64,000 nucleotides of DNA from an uncultured Prevotellaceae bacterium (lineage in GTDB: Bacteria; Bacteroidota; Bacteroidia; Bacteroidales; Bacteroidaceae): contig CACZZQ010000012.1 in the NCBI GenBank assembly GCA_902785695.1, forward strand, positions 62,001 through 126,000. The letters run 5' to 3'. Position 1 is the stretch's first letter; every line of letters begins with the position of its first letter. The notes below the pieces were generated by a model. It was given only the letters and a program-made list of their open reading frames with translations. It made no database searches and had not been told where the DNA came from. This document shows positions 53,271 to 61,649 of the stretch, in pieces. The position numbers were made by a program, and so were the translations under genes.

Positions 53271-56200
53271 TTATCGTTTGCGAAATTTGTATAGTAGTTC
53301 TATCGGATGAATCGCTTTCACACCTGTGCCATCAAGTATCTGCTGACGACAGGATGTTCCTGGAGCCACGACGTATGTGGGTGTGCCACAATTATGAATT
53401 ATGAATTCTGAATTATGAATTGCCCTGATCTTCGGGAAAAGAACCATTTCGCCAATAGCCATTGAGGTCTTATAGTGCTCCTTTTCGTAACCGAAGGAGC
53501 CTGCCATGCCACAACAGCCACTGGGAATCACATTGACTTTGGCGTTCAACAGCTGGCGCAGCACCTCAGCCATGACCTCTACGCCCACCAATGCTTTCTG
53601 ATGACAATGACCATGAAGGAAAATCTCTATAGGTGTCTGGTCAAAGCTATCACGACTGATATGCCCAGCTTTTATCTCGCCCAACAGGAATTCATCAAAG
53701 AGCAGGCAGTTCTTGCCTAATGCTTTGGCCTCATCCCTCCGTTCTGCCGACACCAAGTCGGGGTATTCGTCACGGAACGTGAGGATGCACGAGGGCTCGA
53801 GACCTATCAAATTGAGAATTGAGAATTGAGAATTGAGAATTGAATTGAGACGTTTGACGTTTTCTTCTGCGATCTTCTTGGCACGTTTCAGGCAACCTTT
53901 GGAGATGGCTGCACGACCACTTTCCAAGAGCTTAGGTATTTCAACATTATAGCCCAACACATTTAGCAGACCAATAAAGTGCTCGGCAAGTACCGGCTCA
54001 TGATTTCGCGTAAACTCATCAAGGAAAAACAAAACAGGCCCCACCCCGGCCCCTCCCCTTGGATGGGAGGGGAGTATCGTAAGAGGTTTCATCTTTTGAA
54101 GTCTCGGCAGTTCTCTTTCCTCAGCAAAGCCAAGCATTCTCTTGATAAGTGATGACGTTGGCTTCCACGTTATCATGGCGTTATAAAGTGGTCGTACATA
54201 CTGACCAAGGTTTTCAAACTGTGCCGTTCTGGCAACCAAGCATGAGCGCATGGGGGTGCCATTTTTATCATAGTAATGCTGCAACAGTTCGGCACGGAGT
54301 CGTGTCATATCCACATTCGATGGACATTCACCCTTACAGCCTTTGCAGGCCAGACAAGAATCGAGGATTTCCTTGATAAGTGAAGAGTGAAGAGTGAAGA
54401 GTGAAGAATGGACCTTGAACCCCTTATCTCCTCTTGTGAGGAGTTCACGGAGGACATTGGCACGGGCACGGGTAGTATTAAGTTCGTCGCCACTCACCTT
54501 GAAAGCAGGACACATGGTGCCACCAATGACATTTGATTTGCGACAGTCACCTGAACCGTTACATTGCTCGATGGTGCACATCAGAGCGTGCGTCTGCGAC
54601 TTGGCACCTGTTGCGCCTTCCGTCTTACATTCGTCGAATGCCGCCTGCCAATTGAAGTAGGTTTTGTCAGTGCCAATAAGCTTTTCGATAGCATATTGCT
54701 GATCTTCTTCGAAGCGCAGCATCGAGTCCATGGGCAGTGTATCCACTATCTTATGACGGTTAAAAAGACCATGGGGATCCCAGCATTGCTTTACCTGCCG
54801 CATCAGTTCGTAGGTTTCTTCACCATAAAGCAGGGGGATAAACTCACCTCTCAGTCGTCCGTCGCCATGTTCGCCGCTGATACTGCCACGGTGTTTCTTC
54901 ACCAACAGAGCCGTTTCATGGGCTAATATACGGAACAGCACCCTACCCTCTTTCGTCTTCAGATTAAGAATCGGGCGTAAGTGCAACTCACCTGTGCTGA
55001 TATGACCGTAAAAGACGCATTTTGCACCGAGCTTGTCAAGCAGTGCTCGGAAGTCTTTCATATAGGCAGGCATACGGCTCGCTGCTACTGCCGTGTCCTC
55101 TATCACGCCCATCGGTTTGGCATCGCCCTTCATGCTGCCAAGAATACCAAGACCCGCCTTACGCAGGTTCCACACCTTGGCCACATCAGCGCCATAGACT
55201 CGCGTACATTTATATATTAGTCCACTCTCAAGTAGGTCTTTTTCTAATGCGTCAGCCTTTTGGTCGAGCTCTTCTCGCGTCTCAGCCCTTAACTCCGTAA
55301 TTAACAACGCTGCAGGAGATCCGAATTGAGAATTGAGAACTGAGAATTGAGAATTGAATGATTCATTGCTTTTACACAACTCCAGAATCTCGCCGTCAAT
55401 CAATTCAACAGCTGTAGGCAGATGCCTTAAAGCAACGAGATTAGCCTCAAAACTCTTCTCCATGACATCACAGTGGCCACAGACCACCATTACCTCCTTC
55501 GGGGGCAGCGGGTCAAGACTCACCGTTATCTCCGTGATGAAGGCCAGTGTTCCCTCACTTCCCGCCAACAGTTTACAAAGGTTTATACTCCCCTCGCCAT
55601 TCGGAGAGGGGTTCTTGCCTTGCAAGCGTCCTTCGGCCGAGCGGGGGGGGAGGCTTTCATCAATGGCATAGCCGCAACTTCTTCTTTGCAGTTCCTTGTC
55701 AGGATAGTTATCGGCAATCAGTTTTGCCGTCTTCTCATCAAATGCGAAGTTTATGAGTTGCGCATATATCCGCTCTATCAGCGTCTCATGCTTTTCTTTC
55801 TTCCAGAAAGCAAAACCAAACCTATCCTCTAATTCTCCAACTCTATAATTCTTGAAATCTTCTAAAGTGCCATCTGAAAGTAATCCTTTGCAAGCAATGA
55901 CATGATGTCGTGTGCTGCCATACACCAACGAATGCGTACCGCAACTGTTATTGCCGAACATACCGCCGATGCAGCAACGATTACTGGTGGATGTTTCTGG
56001 ACTGAAGAACAGTCCGTATGGCTTCAAAGCTATGTTCAATTCATCACGTACCACCCCCGGTTGAACTCTTGCCCAACGCTCTTCAGCATTAATTTCCAGA
56101 ATCTTGTTCCAATGCTTACTGATGTCCACCACAAGGCCAGAACCCACCACCTGTCCTGCAAGCGAAGTGCCGCCAGCCCTCGGAATCAGGTCAACACCCT

Positions 56201-56336
56201 TTTCCCTTGCCAGCCGCAAGAGCTCCTGCACATCCTCTATCGTCTCAGGATATGCCACGCCATACGGTATCTCCCGATACACTGATGCATCGGTAGCGTA
56301 TGCTATTTTATGTAGGCTATCCGTAAAGATTTGCAT
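53271..56336 (-). CDS. FAD-binding and Fe-S D-2-hydroxyacid dehydrogenase-like protein with six repeat insertions
   Basis: The product is a 1021-aa fusion of a FAD/GlcD-type oxidase (PRAGGTSLAGQVVG near residue 55; YGHISTGELHLRPIL) and a GlpC-type Fe-S part (SCLACKGCKGECPSN; HGHCHQK and GCCGMAGSFG motifs). Such enzymes oxidise D-2-hydroxyacids such as D-lactate or D-2-hydroxyglutarate to membrane quinones. I start at MQIFTDSLHKIAY (56336), where the family starts; the open frame upstream is a shadow of the pseudogene. Six segments look inserted: about residues 229-249, 325-337, 642-653, 754-766, 829-842 and 970-983. Its place inside a polysaccharide locus looks incidental. Confidence 0.88.
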   Translation of the reverse strand: MQIFTDSLHKIAYATDASVYREIPYGVAYPETIEDVQELLRLAREKGVDLIPRAGGTSLAGQVVGSGLVVDISKHWNKILEINAEERWARVQPGVVRDELNIALKPYGLFFSPETSTSNRCCIGGMFGNNSCGTHSLVYGSTRHHVIACKGLLSDGTLEDFKNYRVGELEDRFGFAFWKKEKHETLIERIYAQLINFAFDEKTAKLIADNYPDKELQRRSCGYAIDESLPPRSAEGRLQGKNPSPNGEGSINLCKLLAGSEGTLAFITEITVSLDPLPPKEVMVVCGHCDVMEKSFEANLVALRHLPTAVELIDGEILELCKSNESFNSQFSVLNSQFGSPAALLITELRAETREELDQKADALEKDLLESGLIYKCTRVYGADVAKVWNLRKAGLGILGSMKGDAKPMGVIEDTAVAASRMPAYMKDFRALLDKLGAKCVFYGHISTGELHLRPILNLKTKEGRVLFRILAHETALLVKKHRGSISGEHGDGRLRGEFIPLLYGEETYELMRQVKQCWDPHGLFNRHKIVDTLPMDSMLRFEEDQQYAIEKLIGTDKTYFNWQAAFDECKTEGATGAKSQTHALMCTIEQCNGSGDCRKSNVIGGTMCPAFKVSGDELNTTRARANVLRELLTRGDKGFKVHSSLFTLHSSLIKEILDSCLACKGCKGECPSNVDMTRLRAELLQHYYDKNGTPMRSCLVARTAQFENLGQYVRPLYNAMITWKPTSSLIKRMLGFAEERELPRLQKMKPLTILPSHPRGGAGVGPVLFFLDEFTRNHEPVLAEHFIGLLNVLGYNVEIPKLLESGRAAISKGCLKRAKKIAEENVKRLNSILNSQFSILNLIGLEPSCILTFRDEYPDLVSAERRDEAKALGKNCLLFDEFLLGEIKAGHISRDSFDQTPIEIFLHGHCHQKALVGVEVMAEVLRQLLNAKVNVIPSGCCGMAGSFGYEKEHYKTSMAIGEMVLFPKIRAIHNSEFIIHNCGTPTYVVAPGTSCRQQILDGTGVKAIHPIELLYKFRKR
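53388..53425. repeat. Heptamer GAATTAT tandem repeat in the FAD/Fe-S gene
   Basis: Four to five GAATTAT-like heptamers, read in frame as IHNSEFIIHN near the C-terminus. Confidence 0.85.
53811..53848. repeat. Heptamer GAATTGA tandem repeat in the FAD/Fe-S gene
   Basis: About five GAATTGA heptamers, read in frame as NSILNSQFSILN. Confidence 0.88.
54038..54075. repeat. GC-rich palindrome in the FAD/Fe-S gene
   Basis: CCCCTCCC and GGGAGGGG arms around CTTGGAT, preceded by CCCCACCCC. Read in frame as ILPSHPRGGAGVGPV. Confidence 0.82.
54378..54409. repeat. Heptamer GTGAAGA tandem repeat in the FAD/Fe-S gene
   Basis: Four GTGAAGA-like heptamers, read in frame as VHSSLFTLHSSL. Confidence 0.88.
55325..55361. 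repeat. Second GAATTGA-type heptamer repeat in the FAD/Fe-S gene
   Basis: Four to five GAATTGA/GAACTGA heptamers, read in frame as FNSQFSVLNSQF. This is almost the same peptide as at 53811-53848. Confidence 0.88.
55588..55650. repeat. GC-rich inverted repeats in the FAD/Fe-S gene
   Basis: CTCCCCTCGCCATTCGGAGAGGGG and a second GC-rich part (CTTCGGCCGAGCGGGGG) are read in frame as PPRSAEGRLQ and GKNPSPNGEGS. Confidence 0.8.
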
Positions 56337-57782
56337 TAGATTGTCACTTCGAAGATTTTTTTCCGTTATATTCTGTCCAATGCGGTTCAGCCGGCATTTT
56401 GTTTTTCGAGAAGTCAAAAGTGACGAGGTAGCCTTCGGCCAAGCCTCGTGTGGCAATGTATCCAGCAAGTTGCTCGCGTCCACGTTCTTCGTATTTTTCA
56501 CCATGCCAGATTTTTAGTTCTATCACGAATTCCTTGCGACCGTATGTGACAACAAGATCCATTCGGTTGTTGTTTCGCGTCTGCGGCTCTATATAGTAGA
56601 ATCCCGTCCCGTTAATAGTACCATCTCCATGTCAAGCTGTCCGTCACGGACATAGTTGGGGTCGAAGCGTTGCTTGCCCAAATTGGCAATGGTTCTTTCG
56701 GCTATGAAGTAGTTGTTCAGCACTTCCTCGAAGATGATATTATGGATGCGTACCTTACGACGCTCATCATACTTGATGATGCTGAACATAGAAGCAAAGT
56801 CCATTACGGGGTTGTTCGCATCGTACGTCACTACGTCGCCATTGATTGAAATGGCGTAGATAAACTGTTTCAGTTCAGGGTAGTTCTCCAAGTTCTTGGT
56901 CATGCTGGTGAAGAGGGTGTTCTTCTCAAGGATGGTCTGCTTCGTAGCAGTTTGCACGCCTTCAATCGTCCAGTTCTGCCCAAGTTCCTCGTCGATTACC
57001 TTACACAGTTTACTTACAAGGAATGGATAGCCAAACGTATATTTGTATATTTCCTCACTGACAGCCTTGATATCCATGCCCGTATGTACATCTTTCTCAT
57101 AATCGGTTAGCATCTGTGCAATCTCTTCGGGGTGGAAGGTCATGTCAACCTTGAAGTCGGTGGCAATGTTCCACGGAGAATTATATTTCTTCTCAGCCTC
57201 TGGCCGTATTTTCAGTTTGATGTTCTTTACGTCGTAGACTCCAGCTAGAATGACACTATGGAAGGTGTAGTCCATACCTTCGATATTGCGATCCAGATAC
57301 TTGTTTCTCAACATTCCGAGGAAATTGAGGAACAGTTGGTTGTCACTGCTCTTGTCCACCTCATCGATGGTCACCACAACAGGGTTTGGAGCTTTGCGGC
57401 AGAAATCTGTGATTACTGTGGACAAATCGTTGAGCGACTTGGCTGCACAGTTCTCCCAAATTTCTACCAGGGATTCATCTCGTTTTAAGGAGTTCAGTCG
57501 TCTTGCCATCATCTTGGAAATTGTTTTCACCAGAGCCTCTTCCGACGCATAGGCACTATCGCCAATCCCCTCAAAGCTTATGGGTACCACTATATATTTT
57601 TCAGACAAGCGTCGCCATATCATGTCAAGTATTGTGGTCTTACCGTACTGCCTTGCGCGGTTGATGGTGAAATATTTTCCCCTTTCAATCAAAGTCTCTA
57701 CGGCCTCAAATCTCTTCCGTGTGTCCACCATATAGTGCCACTGAGGATTGCAACTTCCTGTTATATTGAATTCCTTCCTCAT
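56336..57782 (-). pseudogene. AAA-ATPase-like/PD-(D/E)XK nuclease gene, broken
   Basis: This was one gene of the common Bacteroidota family with an AAA-ATPase_like domain and a C-terminal DUF1703 PD-(D/E)XK domain. The ATPase part is open from 57782 to 56589 (397 aa; Walker A RARQYGKTT, Walker B VVTIDEVD). It stops after MEMVLLTGRDSTI. The nuclease part resumes one frame over (INGTGFYYIEPQTR, VVTYGRKEFVIELKIWHGE) with about 30-35 codons missing between. A second lesion, a run of 7 A instead of 8 near 56360, replaces IFEVTI by SSK. Without these the stop would be TAA at 56338, overlapping the FAD gene start as TAATG. Confidence 0.8.
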
Positions 57783-57788
57783 TTGTAA

Positions 57789-58352
57789 TTATTCCATAAT
57801 TCTGTTTTGCAATCGTAAGTATACCATTTTAATGATCTTACAACTGAGCAAGAAACACAAAAAGCCTATGACACATCCTAATACATTGTGAATAATGTCA
57901 TCAACGCTAAAAACTCCTCGCGTTGAGATGAGTTGCGTCAACTCTATAAAAAAGGATAACACGAAACCAATTCCAAGAGCATTCCAGATATGTTTCTTCT
58001 TCAACACTCCACCTGTAAAAAAAACTATTGGTATGAACATCATCACATTCATGATAAGCTGAGCCAAAAGTCTATTATCTAATATTGTATAACTCCAAAA
58101 AGGATGCAACATATATCGTTTCTCGAAGGTTTCTTCCCTAAAAAAGACTGTTGAGCACAATACAAGAAAATAATATCCAATAATCATGCAATACGAGGCT
58201 TGCTTTATGAATGTGGAGTAACTATTCTTCACCCTGAATAGAAACATGACAACACCGCATACAAAAACAGACAAACCAATAATTACCGCAGTGGGTACAC
58301 CAGTGTTATAATGCAATATATACCTTACAATGTATCCTGTATCGATACCCAT
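57789..58352 (-). CDS. VanZ-family membrane protein
   Basis: The 187-aa protein has five hydrophobic helices and the VanZ core: NVMMFIPIVFFTGG (conserved N-x-x-x-F-x-P) and IELTQLISTRGVFSVDDIIHNVLG with the conserved E-x-x-Q and DxxxN residues. VanZ homologues occur in glycopeptide resistance and very often in polysaccharide loci; the molecular role is not settled. It lies 6 bp upstream of the AAA pseudogene start and 43 bp after the amidotransferase gene. Confidence 0.88.
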   Translation of the reverse strand: MGIDTGYIVRYILHYNTGVPTAVIIGLSVFVCGVVMFLFRVKNSYSTFIKQASYCMIIGYYFLVLCSTVFFREETFEKRYMLHPFWSYTILDNRLLAQLIMNVMMFIPIVFFTGGVLKKKHIWNALGIGFVLSFFIELTQLISTRGVFSVDDIIHNVLGCVIGFLCFLLSCKIIKMVYLRLQNRIME

Positions 58353-58395
58353 CCAACCTCACAGAGATGACTTAATAGTGTGAGCTATTCTGAAA

Positions 58396-59529
58396 TCATT
58401 TACAATATTTCAAATACAAAATCCTGGGTAAGAATCCCAAATGCGTTGCAACATTTATCGGGAAACGCAACAATCTATATATGGGCTGAAGCGTCTTATA
58501 ATCCATGTAGCTCTTATTTGGAGCTTGCATGATGGCATCAAATTCTGATCTGCTAAACCCAAGACGTGCAATGACTTCGTCAACAATAGCAGAATCGTAT
58601 GTATATGGGCTCATCAGAACATTTTCTGCATCTTTTCTGGAAATGTGTCCACTTCGTATTTGTGCTGACAATTCGGTCTTTCGCTTGTCTATGTTGAATT
58701 TCTGGGGCAGGTAGTATGATTGAATAAAATGAGTAAACTTGTTTTCGTGGTGATGACCACCATAGTCTTTCCAATCAATACGCTCCTTCAAAATCTTGTC
58801 TACTTCAGATTTTCTGTAGTCAATATACTCAAGTATTCTAACTTCCTTAATCCTACTGATAAAAGTGCGCTTTATCAAATCCCAAGGTGTCATGGTAGCA
58901 ATTGTCTTGATATCATTATACTTGATATGACCAAATCTGTTTTGCACGTCCTTAATATAGACTGGGTCAAAATATGACCATCCTATTGGGGAACTGCCTT
59001 CCGTTCTGAAACTATGTCCGTTCAAGATATATTTTATTTTGTATTCCTTAGCAGTCTTCGACAGCTGGGCATATATAGCAAAATCTGATGGAGAATCAAC
59101 ATCTGGAACTGAAGCAAAGAAGAATGAGCGCTGTATGTCTTTATATTCGTTCCAGTCAAATTTAACTTTTATAATGTCAAGTTTCAGAATACGACAGGCA
59201 TTCTCAATATTCTCGTCGGAGATTTTTGTTCCCCAACCATTATCAACTGACACAACTAGAGGTCTTAGTCCATAGTCAATGGCTTTCAGAAGGGTATAAG
59301 AACTGTCACGACCTCCGCTTAGACCACAAACGCAGTCATATTTATTATCTTTTCCCGCTTCCTTGATTTTTTCAATGATATGTTTCAGTTTAACCTCACC
59401 CTCTCCAAGAGGATGGCGATGTTCCATTTCATCATGAATCTTACAATACTTACACTCTCCATCTTCATCGAACCAGATGTCGGGTACTGTAGTATCCATC
59501 ACACATCGTTTACAGACTTTCTCTTCCAT
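58396..59529 (-). CDS. N-acetyl sugar amidotransferase (PseA/WbpG-like)
   Basis: The 377-aa PP-loop ATPase uses ammonia from a glutaminase partner to turn a sugar acetamido group into an acetamidino group. It has two N-terminal CxxC pairs (CKRCVMDTTVPD and ECKYCKIHDE), the PP-loop CGLSGGRDSSYTLLKA and a conserved VSVDNGWGT. The start at 59529 is ATG (the frame begins earlier at TTG). HisH/HisF-type partners, which usually lie next to it, are not seen in this window. It supports an unusual amino/amidino sugar in the polysaccharide. It starts 2 bp after the DUF354 gene stop. Confidence 0.9.
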   Translation of the reverse strand: MEEKVCKRCVMDTTVPDIWFDEDGECKYCKIHDEMEHRHPLGEGEVKLKHIIEKIKEAGKDNKYDCVCGLSGGRDSSYTLLKAIDYGLRPLVVSVDNGWGTKISDENIENACRILKLDIIKVKFDWNEYKDIQRSFFFASVPDVDSPSDFAIYAQLSKTAKEYKIKYILNGHSFRTEGSSPIGWSYFDPVYIKDVQNRFGHIKYNDIKTIATMTPWDLIKRTFISRIKEVRILEYIDYRKSEVDKILKERIDWKDYGGHHHENKFTHFIQSYYLPQKFNIDKRKTELSAQIRSGHISRKDAENVLMSPYTYDSAIVDEVIARLGFSRSEFDAIMQAPNKSYMDYKTLQPIYRLLRFPINVATHLGFLPRILYLKYCK

Positions 59530-59531
59530 AA

Positions 59532-60611
59532 TCAAAAATCAAACTTAAACTTATTCTGATAGTCAGGAGTTTCCTTCATGATCTTTTTACTCTCTGGATA
59601 GTTTTCAATAAACCAAACCATGAAGGCTGTTGCATCAATCTTATCACGAAGCAACTGTTCCCATTTCCTTTTGTAATCATGGCTATAATTATCACTATTC
59701 AATACTTGTCTCGTTGCAGCCAAGGTCTCGTCTAAAGTATTCGGATGAAAAAGTAATCCTCTTTCTTCATCTTCATCAAGATATCCTACATGCAAAGTGT
59801 TTAAATAGACAGCTGGTGTCCCTAAAATGACCGATTCAGAAGCGGTAGTTCCGCCCTCACCCACATATAAACTAGCATAATACAGAATACTATGCAAGTC
59901 TTTTGGATCAATTCTTAACTGGTACTTTTTCAAGGATTCATCCAGTTCGTCTTCCGACGAGATCAGCACACGACAATCCTTACTTAGTTCTCTTACCAGT
60001 TTCAACTTGTCTTGATAACAAAGGCCTTTCTGCCCCACATCGTGATTGGCATCCCAGGACACGAATCGTAGTACACAGTACTTTTCGCCCTCTTTGACTC
60101 CAATCTTATCCAGCACAGAAGAATCAGGTTTGAAATAACGAGGATTCAGATAACACATTTCCATGTATGACTGAAAAAGGATTTGGTTCTTCCACAGTTT
60201 TGCATTATAACAAGAAGGACTTAACACAACATCTGAAAATGGACGGCACATCCAATGCTCAAACTTGGCATGTTCGGTATCGTCAAAAGCAATGTGAGGC
60301 TTCCTCATTATCCAAGACACATGTGCCAAGTAGGGTGAAGAAAAGGACAAAAACAAATCAGGATGATATTTCTTGGCTATTTTGTATATTTTATAGTCTG
60401 TTTGGGGGATAGCTATCATCTTATTTATCAGTCCAGCTTTTCCTTTGCCTCTTGACACATAATCAAACCCAGTGGAACGAATCAACTCCATAGTGCTGTC
60501 TCGCTCACGGACAACAAACAAAAACTCATGCCCTTTTTCCGTCATGATGCGAGCACAATTCTTGAAGTAATGAATATGTGCAGGATGTCCAATATCAACA
60601 AGTATTTTCAT
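59532..60611 (-). CDS. DUF354 GT-B-fold protein
   Basis: The 359-aa protein opens MKILVDIGHPAHIHYFKNCARIM and has HIAFDDTEHAKFEHWMC and GEGGTTASESVILGTPAVYLN, typical for DUF354, a GT-B-like family related to UDP-GlcNAc 2-epimerases and glycosyltransferases. It commonly accompanies N-acetyl sugar amidotransferase genes. It probably transfers or epimerises a sugar for the repeat unit. The catalytic activity is not established for the family. Confidence 0.85.
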   Translation of the reverse strand: MKILVDIGHPAHIHYFKNCARIMTEKGHEFLFVVRERDSTMELIRSTGFDYVSRGKGKAGLINKMIAIPQTDYKIYKIAKKYHPDLFLSFSSPYLAHVSWIMRKPHIAFDDTEHAKFEHWMCRPFSDVVLSPSCYNAKLWKNQILFQSYMEMCYLNPRYFKPDSSVLDKIGVKEGEKYCVLRFVSWDANHDVGQKGLCYQDKLKLVRELSKDCRVLISSEDELDESLKKYQLRIDPKDLHSILYYASLYVGEGGTTASESVILGTPAVYLNTLHVGYLDEDEERGLLFHPNTLDETLAATRQVLNSDNYSHDYKRKWEQLLRDKIDATAFMVWFIENYPESKKIMKETPDYQNKFKFDF

Positions 60612-60657
60612 TAGTCATTTAGGTATTTGTCGTTTGGTCGTTTAGGAGTCGTCAGAA

Positions 60658-61590
60658 TCACGACTGCTTTAACACCTCTTTATAGATAGGAACAAGTTTC
60701 TTGGCTACGAGATCGTTGGTGAGTCCAAGTTCAATGACACGCTGCCGACCATTGGTACGTTTTCCAAATTTGAAAGCCTTGGTTATTTGATTCGCAACGT
60801 CATGGGCATCAAACCTACAGATATAATGACCTTCTACATCTCCCAACAAATGCTTGATATCTGCAACATCAGTTGCGATAATAGGACAGTTACAAGCCAT
60901 CGCCTCTTTAAGTGCCTGTGGCGAGCCTTCACTCTTCGTTGGCAGCGCAAACAAATCGCAGGCGCACATTCTCAACGTACATTCTTCTCTTGAAAGTCCT
61001 TTCATTTCCAAGCACACCACATTGTCTTTATTAGGAAGAAGAGAAACGGCCTCTTTTAACAACGGATAGTTCTTGCGTAGATTATCAAAGGCCCCACCAA
61101 AGAGAATATATTTCTTAGAATCCTCAAATCCGAGTTTTTTACGTGCTTCCTCGTATGGTGTAATATTACAGTCCGACAGGTTTATACCGCATGGAATATA
61201 GGTATAATGCTTGTGCTTATAGTAACTGAGTTGACGGATATGTTCTGCCACGTAGACCACAAACTTTGCCCTCGTTGCACCTATTGACGAAAGCAAATTC
61301 AAGAATGGCGAAAGTATCTCGCCATTATGGAATGTTGTAACAACAGGAATCTTGTTTTGCAAAACTGCAAATAAACCGCTTAATCCACCGTGGGCATGAA
61401 CAATGTCGGGCTTGAAATCTCGGATCTTTTGAAGATAGGCTCCTCTATTTGAGTAATAGCCTTTAAAGCCCTTGCCGACAATGCCAAAATAATCTACTTC
61501 GCAGCCCTCATTTTTGAGCTTTTCTGCCTGTTCCGTTACAAAGGAATTGAACTTACCTGCATTGTAACTTGCTACAATTAATACCTTCAT
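60658..61590 (-). CDS. Glycosyltransferase family 4
   Basis: The 310-aa GT-B transferase has the N-terminal acceptor part (MKVLIVASYNAGKFNSFV; FKPDIVHAHGGLSG) and the C-terminal nucleotide-sugar site with LFALPTKSEGSPQALKEAMACNCPIIATDV, which holds the ExxxxxxxE motif. It adds a sugar to the lipid-linked repeat unit at the cytoplasmic face. ATG 61590 is used rather than a TTG three codons earlier. Confidence 0.92.
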   Translation of the reverse strand: MKVLIVASYNAGKFNSFVTEQAEKLKNEGCEVDYFGIVGKGFKGYYSNRGAYLQKIRDFKPDIVHAHGGLSGLFAVLQNKIPVVTTFHNGEILSPFLNLLSSIGATRAKFVVYVAEHIRQLSYYKHKHYTYIPCGINLSDCNITPYEEARKKLGFEDSKKYILFGGAFDNLRKNYPLLKEAVSLLPNKDNVVCLEMKGLSREECTLRMCACDLFALPTKSEGSPQALKEAMACNCPIIATDVADIKHLLGDVEGHYICRFDAHDVANQITKAFKFGKRTNGRQRVIELGLTNDLVAKKLVPIYKEVLKQS

Positions 61591-61649
61591 AATACCCAAT
61601 TATTAAATAAGTTAACAAATTATCATCTGTATGTGTTATTCCAAAGCAC

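Noticed and set aside
56337..56504. N-terminal extension of the FAD/Fe-S open frame up to 56504
   Set aside because: The extra 56 residues do not look like family sequence and are the shadow of the PD-(D/E)XK pseudogene in another frame; the normal start is ATG 56336.
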